Part shown: positions 45,205 to 54,233 of the stretch, in pieces
Layout of the letters: each line of letters starts with the position of its first letter
Numbering within the stretch: position 1 is the first letter of the stretch
Assembly: GCF_009363255.1 (NCBI RefSeq)
Contig: NZ_CP045318.1
Coordinates: 534,001-598,000 of the forward strand
Length of the DNA: 64,000 nucleotides
Reading direction: 5' to 3'
Source: Roseivivax sp. THAF197b
Lineage (GTDB): Bacteria; Pseudomonadota; Alphaproteobacteria; Rhodobacterales; Rhodobacteraceae
Made by a program: the position numbers and the translations under genes
The notes under the pieces: generated by a model
Told to the model about the DNA's origin: nothing
Databases searched by the model: none
Seen by the model: only the letters and a program-made list of their open reading frames with translations

Positions 45205-45579
45205 ATGGCCAACGACCCGACCCTTGCCCGTCACTTCACCGAGATCGAGACGCTGCTTGCACAGAAGTTCGGCGCGTCTTCCGGGCGTCTGAATCGCCGT
45301 GCGATCAAGGTCGGGCGCAGATTGCCCCGCGCGCAGCGCCGGGATCTGGGGCTCCTGGCCCGCGCGCAGAGCATGGCGGGACATCCCAAGCTGTCGCGCA
45401 TGATCGACACCCGCAAGACGGAACGCGCGGCGGAAAGACTGCGCGACTGGCTGGGCGCGGTGGATGTGGCCGACCGGCGGAAGGGTCGGGTGCTCGACCT
45501 GCTCGGCAGCCTCTCCTTCAACCTGATCTGTCTCGTGGTGCTGCTGATGGTCGTGCTGCGCTGGCGCGGCTTCATCTGA
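45205..45579 (+). CDS. Small protein with C-terminal membrane anchor
   Basis: A 124-residue protein starting MANDPTLARHFTEIETLLAQKF, with GGGGCAGGG upstream. Residues 1-95 are helical and strongly basic (KVGRRLPRAQRRDLGLLARAQ). A single hydrophobic helix (SLSFNLICLVVLLMVVLRW) ends the protein, suggesting a tail-anchored inner-membrane protein with a cytoplasmic domain. I do not recognise the family. Confidence 0.7.
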   Translation: MANDPTLARHFTEIETLLAQKFGASSGRLNRRAIKVGRRLPRAQRRDLGLLARAQSMAGHPKLSRMIDTRKTERAAERLRDWLGAVDVADRRKGRVLDLLGSLSFNLICLVVLLMVVLRWRGFI

Positions 45580-45640
45580 CCAGACAGCCGCACGGCCCTC
45601 GCGCGGTCCGGTGGCCGTGCATCAACGCTTGCGGATCAGG

Positions 45641-46045
45641 TCAGTCGCGGGGGCCGTTGTAATCGGCGTCCGAGACAGGCTCCGCCCAATCGGCGGTCTT
45701 GCCGTCCTGCGCCTCGCCCAACGCCAGATGCGTCATCGCCACATCGGGCGCCGCCCCGTGCCAATGCCGTTCGCCCGCCTTGAAATAGGCGGTGTCGCCG
45801 GGGCGCAGTTCCTGCACCTTGCCGCCCTCGGATTGCGCGAGGCATAGCCCCTCCATCACGAAGAGCGACTGGCCGAAGGGATGCGTGTGCCAGTTTGTGC
45901 GCGCGCCGGGCTCGAAGGTGACGATGTAGCCGCGATGGCGCGCGGGCGCCTCCGGGGCGGCGATGATGTCCATGCGGACATTGCCGGTGAAATTCTCGGC
46001 CGGGGCGATCTTGCTGGGGCGGGTTCCTGCGCGGGTGATGTCCAT
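45641..46045 (-). CDS. Cupin of the GtHNL (hydroxynitrile lyase) type
   Basis: A 134-residue single-domain cupin. EPGARTNWHTHPFGQSLFVMEG and FKAGERHWHGAAPDVAMTHLA give metal ligands His53, His55, Gln59 and His94, the same positions as in the manganese cupin hydroxynitrile lyases from Granulicella as I recall them. Related proteins are also annotated as carboxymuconolactone-associated cupins. Whether this protein cleaves cyanohydrins or has another physiological substrate is unknown. It is monocistronic. Confidence 0.85.
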   Translation of the reverse strand: MDITRAGTRPSKIAPAENFTGNVRMDIIAAPEAPARHRGYIVTFEPGARTNWHTHPFGQSLFVMEGLCLAQSEGGKVQELRPGDTAYFKAGERHWHGAAPDVAMTHLALGEAQDGKTADWAEPVSDADYNGPRD

Positions 46046-46187
46046 GGTCTGTCCTTCCTGTGGTTGGCGGCAGGATGGCAGATCGTGAGCATTGGTAAAG
46101 AGGTGCGACAGCTATGGGTCCGCGACGGTGCCCGGGCGGGCCGTGCCTTGGACGGAAGGGCGCCTGGCGCTTGATGAGCCTTGCACG

Positions 46188-46220
46188 AAAAAAGGGGCGG
46201 CCCCGGAAAGGCCGCCCCTT
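46188..46220 (-). terminator. Intrinsic terminator of glyA
   Basis: On the minus strand AAGGGGCGGCC (46220-46210) pairs with GGCCGCCCCTT (46202-46192), 7-nt loop, followed by a run of T (46193-46188). The 11-bp GC-rich stem plus T-tract is a textbook terminator, 24 bp past the glyA stop. Confidence 0.92.
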
Positions 46221-46243
46221 GCTGATGTCACCTGCGGGAGGTC

Positions 46244-47539
46244 TTAAAGGTCGGGATAGATCGGGAAGCGCGCGCAAAGCGCTTCCACTTCGGCGCGGAC
46301 CTTGGCCTCGACCTCGGCATTGCCTTCCTCGCCATTGGCGGCAAGACCGTCCACCACCTCGATGATCCAGTCGGCGATCTGGCGGAATTCACCTTCGCCG
46401 AAGCCGCGGGTCGTGCCAGCGGGGCTGCCCAGGCGGATACCGGAGGTCACCATCGGCTTTTCCGGATCGAAGGGCACGCCGTTCTTGTTGCAGGTGATAT
46501 GCGCGCGGCCCAGAGCCTTCTCGGTCGCGTTGCCCTTCACGCCCTTGGGGCGCAGGTCCACGAGCACGACATGGGTGTCGGTGCCGTGGGTCACCGTGTC
46601 GAGCCCGCCCTTGATGAGCTGGTCCGAAAGCGCCTGGGCGTTCTTGATTACCTGCTCCTGGTAGGTCTTGAAGCCGGGCGCCAGCGCCTCGCCAAACGCC
46701 ACGGCCTTGGCGGCGATCACATGCATCAGGGGGCCGCCCTGGATGCCGGGGAAGATCGCGGAGTTGAACTTCTTCGCCAGCGCCTCGTCATCGGTGAGGA
46801 TCATGCCGCCGCGCGGGCCGCGCAGGGTCTTGTGCGTCGTCGTGGTCGCCGCATGGGCATGCGGGAAGGGCGAGGGGTAGAGCCCTGTCGCCACGAGCCC
46901 GGCAAAGTGCGCCATGTCCACCAGAAGGTAGGCGCCGACGGTATCGGCGATCTCGCGCATCTTGGCGAAGTCGATCTGGCGCGGGATGGCCGAGCCGCCT
47001 GCGATGATCATCTTCGGCTTATGCTCGGCGGTCAGTTCGGCGATCTGATCGTAGTCGATCTGGTTGTCCTGCTTGCGCACGCCGTATTGCACGGCGTTGA
47101 ACCACTTGCCCGACTGGTTGGGCTTTGCGCCGTGCGTGAGGTGGCCGCCCGCATCGAGGCTCATGCCGAGGATCGTGTCGCCGGGCTGCAGAAGGGCCGT
47201 GAAGACACCCTGGTTCGCCTGGGAGCCGGAATTGGGCTGCACGTTGGCAAAGCCGCAGCCGAAAAGCTCGCAGGCCCGCTTGATGGCCAGTTCTTCGGCC
47301 ACGTCGACCCAGTCGCAGCCGCCATAGTAGCGGCGGCCCGGATAGCCCTCGGCGTATTTGTTGGTCATCACCGAGCCCTGCGCCTCCATCACGGCGCGGG
47401 AGACGATGTTCTCCGAGGCAATGAGTTCGATCTCGTCGCGCTGGCGGCCAAGCTCGCCCTTCATGGCGGCGGCAATCTCGGGGTCGCGGGAGGTGAGGCT
47501 TTCGGTGAAGAAACCGGAGTCACGATGGGGCGCGTTCAT
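46244..47539 (-). CDS. glyA: Serine hydroxymethyltransferase
   Basis: A 431-residue PLP enzyme starting [15 protein letters not shown], with AAAGGAC upstream. It contains the substrate/PLP residues [26 protein letters not shown] and the Schiff-base lysine K237 in [14 protein letters not shown]. It interconverts serine and glycine with transfer of a one-carbon unit to tetrahydrofolate. Divergent from nadK. No glycine riboswitch is recognisable in the 199-bp gap. Confidence 0.97.
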   Translation of the reverse strand: MNAPHRDSGFFTESLTSRDPEIAAAMKGELGRQRDEIELIASENIVSRAVMEAQGSVMTNKYAEGYPGRRYYGGCDWVDVAEELAIKRACELFGCGFANVQPNSGSQANQGVFTALLQPGDTILGMSLDAGGHLTHGAKPNQSGKWFNAVQYGVRKQDNQIDYDQIAELTAEHKPKMIIAGGSAIPRQIDFAKMREIADTVGAYLLVDMAHFAGLVATGLYPSPFPHAHAATTTTHKTLRGPRGGMILTDDEALAKKFNSAIFPGIQGGPLMHVIAAKAVAFGEALAPGFKTYQEQVIKNAQALSDQLIKGGLDTVTHGTDTHVVLVDLRPKGVKGNATEKALGRAHITCNKNGVPFDPEKPMVTSGIRLGSPAGTTRGFGEGEFRQIADWIIEVVDGLAANGEEGNAEVEAKVRAEVEALCARFPIYPDL

Positions 47540-47738
47540 GGGGCATGTCCTTTCGCGTGAGGGCCGCAACAGGCTGCAGACCTGCATTCCCCGCCCATGT
47601 ATAGGCAAACGCGCGCCACTCAAAGCCCGGATGCGGCAGTTTGAGACATTATGCCGTCGTCATGACGTCGCGCGCTGGCGCTCGCGGCCCGCATGTGGTT
47701 GGTTCGGATCAAGAAACGGTAGGACAGGACGGCGCGGA

Positions 47739-48500
47739 ATGGGGCTCAGGATCGCTTTCGCGGCATCGAACGCGCCCATCGCGCAATCGGCCAAGGCCGC
47801 TTTGTCGCGGCGATACGGCGATCATGCCGAGGCGCAGGCGGACGTCATCGTGGCGCTGGGCGGCGATGGCTTCATGCTGCAGACGCTGCATCGCACGCAG
47901 GATCTGGCCGCGCCGGTCTACGGCATGAACCGCGGCACGGTCGGGTTCCTGATGAACGAATATTCCGAACACGGTCTGCCCGAACGGCTGGAGGCGGCGG
48001 AGGAAGCGGTGATCAATCCGCTGTCGATGCATGCGACGCGCAAGGATGGCAGCGTGCAGGACGCGCTGGCCATCAACGAGGTGTCGCTGCTGCGCGAGGG
48101 CCCGCAAGCCGCCCGTCTGCGCATCTCTGTCGATGGCAAGCTGCGCATGGCCGAGCTCGTCTGCGACGGCGCGCTGGTGGCGACGCCCGCGGGCTCGACC
48201 GCCTATAACTACTCCGCGCACGGGCCGATCCTGCCCATCGGCTCGGACGTGCTGGCGCTGACGGCGATGGCGGCGTTCCGGCCCCGGCGCTGGCGCGGCG
48301 CGCTCCTGCCCAAGACCGCGCATGTCAGCATCGAAGTGCTCGATCCCGACAAGCGGCCCGTCATGGCCGAGGCCGACAGCCGATCGGTGCGCGACGTGGT
48401 GCAGGTCGATATCCGCTCCGCGCCGGAGATCGCGCATCAGGTGCTGTTCGATCCGGGTCATGGCCTCGAGGAGCGGCTGATCCGCGAGCAATTCGTCTGA
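47739..48500 (+). CDS. nadK: NAD kinase
   Basis: A 253-residue protein with the ATP-binding GGDG at 41-44 ([14 protein letters not shown]), the [12 protein letters not shown] motif and [19 protein letters not shown], all diagnostic of NAD kinases. It phosphorylates NAD to NADP. The ATG at 47739 begins the typical short alphaproteobacterial form; the frame upstream is not protein-like. Confidence 0.95.
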   Translation: MGLRIAFAASNAPIAQSAKAALSRRYGDHAEAQADVIVALGGDGFMLQTLHRTQDLAAPVYGMNRGTVGFLMNEYSEHGLPERLEAAEEAVINPLSMHATRKDGSVQDALAINEVSLLREGPQAARLRISVDGKLRMAELVCDGALVATPAGSTAYNYSAHGPILPIGSDVLALTAMAAFRPRRWRGALLPKTAHVSIEVLDPDKRPVMAEADSRSVRDVVQVDIRSAPEIAHQVLFDPGHGLEERLIREQFV

Positions 48501-48923
48501 GCCGAAGGACGTGATCCGGTGCGCTTGATCGGGTGGAGCAAGTTGCGGGGCGCAGCTTGCGCATCTCTGGCCCGCTGATCCGTGCCGGATCATCGCGCGG
48601 GCCGGGCAAGCCCGGCAGCGCATGGCGGAGACGAGCGATCACTGCAGGCACGCGGCGGCGCATCTGTCGGCGTGAACACGCCCAAGGCCCCATGCGCGAG
48701 GCGAGGTCAGGAAATCCCGAATAGGGCGAATCCGCGTTTTGGTGTAGGGTGGAGAGGCTTTTGAACCAGTGACCGTCGCTTTCCGACGGTATGTTTTTTC
48801 GAACGAGGGGCCGTTCTTTTTTCAAACGGTTCTCTTCAGTCGGTGCTTTTTTTGAACGAGTGGCCGCCCTGTTTCAGGCTGCAGATTTTTTGAACGATCC
48901 ATTTCATCAAGGGAGGCTTTGCC
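48501..48923 (+). repeat. Intergenic region with tandem T-tract/GAACGA repeats
   Basis: After ~250 bp of unremarkable GC-rich sequence, four degenerate units of the form T(4-7)-(C)GAACGAGTGGCCG occur, with GAAC at 48763, 48801, 48854 and 48892 (spacings 38, 53, 38). Between the T-tracts lie hairpins: a perfect ACCGTCG/CGACGGT stem followed by TTTTTT (48772-48799), a CCGTT/AACGG stem (48811-48829) and a CCTG/CAGG stem (48868-48878) followed by TTTTTT. The array ends just before the peroxidase Shine-Dalgarno (AAGGGAGG). Confidence 0.7.
48772..48799 (+). terminator. Intrinsic terminator within the repeat array
   Basis: ACCGTCG (48772-48778), loop CTTTC, CGACGGT (48784-48790), then ATGTTTTTT ending at 48799. 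It would terminate read-through from nadK, and it is also one unit of the repeat array. Confidence 0.8.
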
Positions 48924-50432
48924 ATGGCGCACGGCTCAACGCATTTTGATATTCTCGCCCCGAAATCGAAGTTCTACCAAGGCCCCTTTGGGCGCATCTG
49001 CGGGGATCTGCCCGCCTGGGAGAGCCCGTTTTCCGATGACGAGCTTTTCGACATCGCCAATGACAAGATGGTCGAGCGGCCCGGCAAGAAACCGGGCGAT
49101 CTTGCCGCCGATCCCGGCGCGATCGCGGATCTTGAGGCCGAGTTCAATTCCGAGATCCCGGCGGGCTACACCTATTTCGGCCAATTCGTCGATCACGACA
49201 TCACCTTCGATCCAGCCTCCTCGCTGATGCGGGCGAATGACCCGAACGGGCTTTTGAACTTCCGCACGCCGCGGCTCGATCTCGACAACCTCTACGGGGC
49301 GGGGCCGGACGATCAGCCCTATCTCTACGACCCGACGGACAAGGCGAAGATGGCCATCGGCGAGGTGGCCGGGTCGCCGGGATTGCCCGATCTGCCGCGC
49401 TTTCACGACCGCGCCCTGATCGGCGACATGCGCAACGACGAGAACGCGATGGTCAGCCAGCTGCAACTGGCGTTCCTGCTGGCGCATAACACGCTGGTGG
49501 ACCGGGCCCGGGCCGAAGATCCCGCCGCCGATATGCACACCGTGTTCGAGCGTGCGCGCCGCACGTTGCGCTGGCTCTACCAGCATATCGTCTGGTTCGA
49601 TTTCCTGCCGCGCGTGCTGATCGACGACATCGTCAAATGCGCCCTGACCCGAGAGAAGGTCTGCGGCGGACGGCAGGTCTGGAAATGTGGGCTCGACGAT
49701 CTTTATTCTTGGAAGAACCAGCCCTTCATGCCGGTCGAGTTTTCCGTTGCCGCCTACCGTTTCGGCCATTCGATGGTGCGCAACGGCTATCAGACCAACA
49801 ACCCGGTGCGCGGCTTCGGCAATTTCGCGGCGATCTTCGACAATACCGGCCCGGCGAACCCGGACGATCTGCGCGGCTTCCGGCCCATATCGCCGGAAAA
49901 CTCGATCCAGTGGGACTGGTTCCTGCCGATGCAAAGCTCCACGGGGCCGTTCCCGCAACTGGCGCGCAAGATCGACACCAAGCTCGCGAATGCGCTGGCC
50001 TTCCTGCATGAAGGCCCGGCGGGCGATGCGCTGAACGTGCTGGCCTTCCGCAACCTCAAGCGGGGCATCGCCTTCGGCCTGCCCTCGGGCACGGATGTGG
50101 CGAAGAAGTTCTGCGTGAAACCCGTGACGCTGAAGGAGGGCGAGCCGGACGCGCTGTGGTATTACATCCTGCGCGAGGCGGAGGCCAATGGCGGCAACGG
50201 GCTGGGGCGTGTGGGCTCCATCATCGTGGCGGCGGTTTTTGCCGGATTGCTGAAGGGCGATCCGTGCTCCTGGTTCACGCTCGATCCGTGCTGGACGCCG
50301 AAATCCGATCCGCTTCTGCGCGACGGCGTGGACAACGTGGATGATGCGAACTGGACGCTGGCCTCGATCATCCGCCTTGCGGGTCTGAAGGCCGACGGGA
50401 TCGGATTCGAAGTGGAGGGGGCTGCCCCCTGA
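48924..50432 (+). CDS. Animal-type haem peroxidase
   Basis: A 502-residue protein of the peroxidase-cyclooxygenase superfamily. The distal His91 is in FGQFVDHDITFDP, where D90 and the preceding Gln match the haem-ester and halide-site region of mammalian peroxidases. The proximal His282 is in PVEFSVAAYRFGHSMVR, with E272 as a possible second haem-ester residue. No signal peptide is present, so the protein is cytoplasmic or secreted by a non-Sec route. Bacterial members are scattered and of unknown role: oxidation of phenols, halides or peroxides. An AAGGGAGG site precedes it. DUF421 gene follows 87 bp downstream. Confidence 0.9.
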   Translation: MAHGSTHFDILAPKSKFYQGPFGRICGDLPAWESPFSDDELFDIANDKMVERPGKKPGDLAADPGAIADLEAEFNSEIPAGYTYFGQFVDHDITFDPASSLMRANDPNGLLNFRTPRLDLDNLYGAGPDDQPYLYDPTDKAKMAIGEVAGSPGLPDLPRFHDRALIGDMRNDENAMVSQLQLAFLLAHNTLVDRARAEDPAADMHTVFERARRTLRWLYQHIVWFDFLPRVLIDDIVKCALTREKVCGGRQVWKCGLDDLYSWKNQPFMPVEFSVAAYRFGHSMVRNGYQTNNPVRGFGNFAAIFDNTGPANPDDLRGFRPISPENSIQWDWFLPMQSSTGPFPQLARKIDTKLANALAFLHEGPAGDALNVLAFRNLKRGIAFGLPSGTDVAKKFCVKPVTLKEGEPDALWYYILREAEANGGNGLGRVGSIIVAAVFAGLLKGDPCSWFTLDPCWTPKSDPLLRDGVDNVDDANWTLASIIRLAGLKADGIGFEVEGAAP

Positions 50433-50519
50433 TCCAGACCTTGAGGTCAGCCGATTGCCCGGGCGAGGGAACAGCCGCGCCCGGGCGATGGTTCGTTCTC
50501 AAAGCGGAGGGACGCGGAC

Positions 50520-51038
50520 ATGGCTGAATTTCTGGATATGCTTCTGAAGACGGTGGCTATCATGGTCACGATCATCGCGCTGACACGGGTCTTGGGGCTG
50601 CGATCCTTCTCCAAGATGTCGGCCTTCGACTTCGCGGTGACGGTCGCGATCGGCTCGGTGCTCGCGGGGATCGTCAGCACGCCCGACGCGAATGTCTGGA
50701 GCGGGATCGGCGCCATCGCGGCCCTCTATGTCTGGAAGATGGCGCTGGCCCCGCTGCGCACGCATTTCGACTGGGTGCGGCGCCTGGTGGACAGCACCCC
50801 GGTCTTGGTGATGCGGAACGGCACGATCCTCTGGGCCAACATGAAGCGCGCCCACATGACCCATGACGACCTTCTGGCGAAGCTGCGCCAGTCCAACGTG
50901 CACGATCTGAGCCAAGTCCGCGCCGTTGTCGTCGAAAGCACCGGGGTCGTCAGCGTGATGCATGGCGGACCGGAGGACGAGATCGACGACTATCTTCTGG
51001 CGGATGTGCGGATGGGTGAGGCCGGGAGCGGCGCCTGA
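50520..51038 (+). CDS. DUF421 (YetF-like) membrane protein
   Basis: A 172-residue protein with three N-terminal helices (KTVAIMVTIIALTRVLGLRSF, FDFAVTVAIGSVLAGIV and GAIAALYVWKMAL) and a cytoplasmic C-terminal domain of mixed alpha/beta (PVLVMRNGTILWANMKRAHMTHDDLLAKLRQ), as in YetF/DUF421 proteins. Their function is unknown; some have links to spore or envelope stress. GGAGGGACGCGGACATG precedes the start. Probably co-transcribed with the peroxidase gene. Confidence 0.88.
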   Translation: MAEFLDMLLKTVAIMVTIIALTRVLGLRSFSKMSAFDFAVTVAIGSVLAGIVSTPDANVWSGIGAIAALYVWKMALAPLRTHFDWVRRLVDSTPVLVMRNGTILWANMKRAHMTHDDLLAKLRQSNVHDLSQVRAVVVESTGVVSVMHGGPEDEIDDYLLADVRMGEAGSGA

Positions 51039-51073
51039 CCGCTCCCGACCCTGTCCGACTTTGCCAGCCCGGC

Positions 51074-52966
51074 TTAGCCCTTGGGATACCCCAGCGTCTT
51101 CAGCGCCTCGCGCATTTCGTCCACGATGGCCGGATCGTCGATCGTGGCAGGCATGCGGAACTCCTCGCCATCGGCGATATTGGCCATGGTCCGGCGCAGG
51201 ATCTTGCCCGAGCGGGTCTTGGGCAGACGGTCCACCACGCGGCAGAGCTTGAAGGCCGCCACGGGGCCGATCTGGTCGCGCACCCGCTTGACGCATTCGG
51301 CCTCGATCTCGGCCTCGGGGCGGTTCACGCCCTTGGTCAGGCAGACAAAACCCATGGGCAGCTGGCCCTTGAAATCATCCGCCACGCCGATCACCGCGCA
51401 TTCGGCCACATCCGGATGGCCCGCAAGCACCTCTTCCATGGCTCCCGTGGACAGACGGTGCCCCGCGACATTGATGACGTCATCGGTGCGCGCCATGATG
51501 TAGAGATAGCCGTCCTCGTCCACGCGGCCCGCATCGCCGGTCTCATAATAGCCGGGGAAATGCGACAGGTAGCTTTTGCGGAACCGCTCGGGCGCGTTCC
51601 AGAGCGTGGGCAGCGTGCCCGGCGGCAGGGGCAGCTTGATCGCGATGGCGCCCAGTTCACCCGGGGCGACGGGATGGCCGCCTTCGTCCAGAACCTGCAC
51701 GTCGTAGCCCGGCATCGGCACCGAAGGAGAGCCGATCTTGACGGGCATCTCCTCGATCCCGGCGGGCATGCCCGCGATGGTCCAGCCGGTCTCGGTCTGC
51801 CACCAATGGTCGTAGATGGGCTTGCCGGTCACGCCCTGCGCCCATTCGATCGTGTCGGGATCGGCGCGTTCGCCCGCAAGGTAGATCGCCCGCAGGCCCG
51901 AAATGTCGTGGCCCTTCATCATCTCCGCCTTGGGATCCTCGCGTTTCACGGCGCGGAAGGCGGTGGGGGCGGTGAAGAAGCTTTTCACGTCATGTTCGGC
52001 GATCACCCGCCAGAAGGTGGAGGCGTCGGGCGTGCCCACGGGCTTGCCCTCAAAAAGCACGGTGGTGTTCCCGGCAATGAGCGGGGCGTAGACGATGTAG
52101 GAATGGCCCACGACCCAGCCCACATCGGAGGCGGCCCAGAAGACCTCTCCGGGGTTCACGTTGTAGATGTTCTTCATCGTCCAGTTCAGCGCGACGAGGT
52201 GCCCCGCCGTGGGCCGGACCACGCCCTTGGGCGCGCCGGTCGTGCCGGAGGTGTAGAGGATGTAGGCCGGGTGGTCGCCTGAAACGGGGGTGCAGGGGGC
52301 GGGCTCGGCCCCGCGGGCGAAGGCGGTCCAGTCGTGATCGCGGCCTTCGGTCAGCTCGGCGGCCAGCTCGGGACGCTGGAAGACCACCGTGAAATCGGGC
52401 TTGTGCTTTGCCATCTCGATGGCGCCATCGAGAAGCGGCTTGTAGGCCACGGTGCGGCCCGGCTCGATCCCGCAGGAGGCGGCGATCACCGCCTTGGGCT
52501 GGGCGTCGTCGATCCGCACGGCGAGCTCGTTCGAGGCAAAGCCGCCGAAGACCACCGAATGGATCGCGCCCAGACGCGCGCAGGCGAGCATCGCCACGGC
52601 GGTTTCGGGGATCATCGGCATGTAGATGATGACACGGTCGCCCTTTTCGACGCCACGGGCGGCCAGCGCGCCTGCGAAGCGCGCGACCTGCTCCTGCAAC
52701 TCGGCGTAGCTGATATGGCGCTTGGTGTTGGTGACGGGGCTGTCGTAGATGATGGCGGCCTGATCGCCACGGCCCGCCTCCACATGCCGATCGACGGCAT
52801 TGTAGCAGGTGTTCACCTGCGCCTCGGCAAACCATTCGTAGATATGGTCGCCGCGATCGAAGAGCGCCTGTTTCGGGGCCTCGACCCAATCGATGGCGCG
52901 GGCCTGTTCCAGCCAGAAGCCTTCGGGATCGTCCTTCCACGTCTGGTAAACCTCGGCATACGACAT
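51074..52966 (-). CDS. prpE: Propionyl-CoA synthetase
   Basis: A 630-residue acetyl/propionyl-CoA synthetase-type ligase. The ATG at 52966 sits 7 bp after GAGGAGG, whereas the alternative ATG at 52972 is too close to it. Motifs: YILYTSGTTGAPKGVVRPTAGH, DHWWQTETGWTIAG, YYETGDAGRVDEDGYLYIMARTDDVINVAGHRLSTG, and the acetylatable catalytic lysine in PKTRSGKILRRTM. The WWQTETG context and the PrpE-type N-terminus point to propionate. It feeds propionyl-CoA to carboxylase and MeaB-assisted mutase. The upstream region has six TTTGCAAA-like sites. Lysine acylation could be reversed by the sirtuin at 39733. Confidence 0.92.
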   Translation of the reverse strand: MSYAEVYQTWKDDPEGFWLEQARAIDWVEAPKQALFDRGDHIYEWFAEAQVNTCYNAVDRHVEAGRGDQAAIIYDSPVTNTKRHISYAELQEQVARFAGALAARGVEKGDRVIIYMPMIPETAVAMLACARLGAIHSVVFGGFASNELAVRIDDAQPKAVIAASCGIEPGRTVAYKPLLDGAIEMAKHKPDFTVVFQRPELAAELTEGRDHDWTAFARGAEPAPCTPVSGDHPAYILYTSGTTGAPKGVVRPTAGHLVALNWTMKNIYNVNPGEVFWAASDVGWVVGHSYIVYAPLIAGNTTVLFEGKPVGTPDASTFWRVIAEHDVKSFFTAPTAFRAVKREDPKAEMMKGHDISGLRAIYLAGERADPDTIEWAQGVTGKPIYDHWWQTETGWTIAGMPAGIEEMPVKIGSPSVPMPGYDVQVLDEGGHPVAPGELGAIAIKLPLPPGTLPTLWNAPERFRKSYLSHFPGYYETGDAGRVDEDGYLYIMARTDDVINVAGHRLSTGAMEEVLAGHPDVAECAVIGVADDFKGQLPMGFVCLTKGVNRPEAEIEAECVKRVRDQIGPVAAFKLCRVVDRLPKTRSGKILRRTMANIADGEEFRMPATIDDPAIVDEMREALKTLGYPKG

Positions 52967-53067
52967 GCCCATTCCTCCTCACTCCTGTCCTCGACACTTG
53001 TGTTAGGCGTCGGCGGGCTGGTCTGGCAAGCGCGGAGACGAGACCGATGCCGGATCGACTGTCGGAA

Positions 53068-53171
53068 TTTGCAGATTGGCGATGTTAGCGCCTGCAAATT
53101 TTTGCAAATACGGGGTGATGGTGCGGTCAGAGAGTAAAGTTCTGCAGACTTTGCAAATCACGGCTTTGCAG
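53068..53171 (-). promoter_or_regulatory. Cluster of TTTGCAAA-like operator sites upstream of prpE
   Basis: Within 104 bp are exact TTTGCAAA at 53101-53108 and 53150-53157, a dyad TGCAAA-TT-TTTGCA at 53093-53106, and partial sites TTTGCAGA 53068-53075, TTCTGCAG 53140-53147 and TTTGCAG 53165-53171. Short-chain-fatty-acyl-CoA regulators (ScfR: PccR, RamB and relatives) bind TTTGCAAA repeats in Rhodobacter, so these are good candidate operators for propionate-responsive control. The spacing differs from the published PccR arrangement as I recall it (4 bp between octamers). Confidence 0.6.
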
Positions 53172-53179
53172 CCTTGGAA

Positions 53180-53833
53180 TCACTCGGCCTCGAAGCGGTA
53201 ATCGAAGCGGTCGATATCCTGCGCGCAGAGGGCCGCGACGCGCGCGCGGGTCCGGTCATCGTAATAGCCGCGCCAATCCGGGGCCCGGTCGGACCGGTTC
53301 GCATGCGGTATGTCCAGTTTGAAGCCCAAGTGCGCCTCGAAACCGGCCACGTCCTCGTGCAGATGTTCGAGCCGCAGGAACAGCGCGCGGGCCTCGCTGC
53401 GATCGGACCACGTCACATAGGAAGCATAGGGCGACCGCGCGATGGCAGCGGCATTGGCCGGATCGTCGAGAAACCCCGGAAAATCGGTGCGCCTGGCCAA
53501 TGCGATGGCGGGGTGGTCGAAATCCTGCGCGCGCGCCCAGTGGTAGTAGCTGACCATCCGCGCCCAGGGATTGCGGATCAACGTGACCACCTGCAGATCG
53601 CGCAGTACGTCTTGCGGCAGCGCGCCTTCGATATCCGCCAGGGTGGAGTGCTTCCAGAGCCGTCCGCGTGGCTCGAGCGACTTCAGCCGACCGCGCCGGG
53701 CCTTCGCCTTCGGTGTGTCGCCGATGAGGATATCGTCGCGATGCGCCCGCGCCTCCAGCGCCAGGGCCAGCGAGGTGCCTCCGGTCTTGGGAATATGCAC
53801 GAAGATATAGCCGCGGCCGGGCGAGATGATCAT
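53180..53833 (-). CDS. Sulfotransferase family protein
   Basis: A 217-residue protein from the ATG at 53833 (upstream in-frame ATG at 53926 adds 31 poorly fitting residues). The PAPS 5'-phosphosulfate loop is HIPKTGGTSLA and the 3'-phosphate motif is TLIRNPWARMVSYYHWA, as in sulfotransferase family 2 and related bacterial enzymes of polysaccharide or lipid sulfation. The acceptor is unknown. It is monocistronic, convergent with prpE only across the promoter region. Confidence 0.9.
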   Translation of the reverse strand: MIISPGRGYIFVHIPKTGGTSLALALEARAHRDDILIGDTPKAKARRGRLKSLEPRGRLWKHSTLADIEGALPQDVLRDLQVVTLIRNPWARMVSYYHWARAQDFDHPAIALARRTDFPGFLDDPANAAAIARSPYASYVTWSDRSEARALFLRLEHLHEDVAGFEAHLGFKLDIPHANRSDRAPDWRGYYDDRTRARVAALCAQDIDRFDYRFEAE

Positions 53834-53997
53834 GCGGCGCAGGATAGGCACGGTACTCACAGGCGCAAGGTGCAGACCGCGACCGGGGCAGGCGCGCCGG
53901 GCCAAGCCTTTGTGATGATGTCGCACTGGTCGGAACGCGGCGGCGCGTTACTTCGCGATCACGGTCCCCTAACAGGCGTCAGCCAAAGGAGTTTGCC

Positions 53998-54153
53998 ATG
54001 ATCAAGGACAGCCAGTCCCCGCAAGCCGACACGCGCAAGCCCAGTTCCGAAAGCGCAGAGCAGGTCGCCGATCTGCGCGGACAGACCACGACCAAGCGCG
54101 ATCAGTCCGAACATCGCCGCCATCAATGGCTCTACGAGGATCTTCTCGCCTGA
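53998..54153 (+). CDS. 51-residue hydrophilic protein with strong ribosome-binding site
   Basis: Starts MIKDSQSPQADTRKPSSESA and ends RRHQWLYEDLLA. An excellent AAAGGAG lies 6 bp before the ATG, which makes translation credible. It is very polar, probably disordered in the first half, and ends with an amphipathic helix carrying Trp, Leu and Tyr, perhaps a docking peptide. I do not recognise it. It precedes the M48-like gene by 80 bp on the same strand. Confidence 0.6.
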   Translation: MIKDSQSPQADTRKPSSESAEQVADLRGQTTTKRDQSEHRRHQWLYEDLLA

Positions 54154-54233
54154 GCCCTCGGTGACATTGCCGAGCCTCCGCCCCGCGTGATAGCGTCCCG
54201 CGACCACATGAGGCAGAGCAGCCCCGGCAGAAG

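Noticed and set aside
47540..47738. Possible riboswitch in the glyA-nadK gap
   Set aside because: I looked for glycine- and SAM-type cores and found none recognisable by eye.
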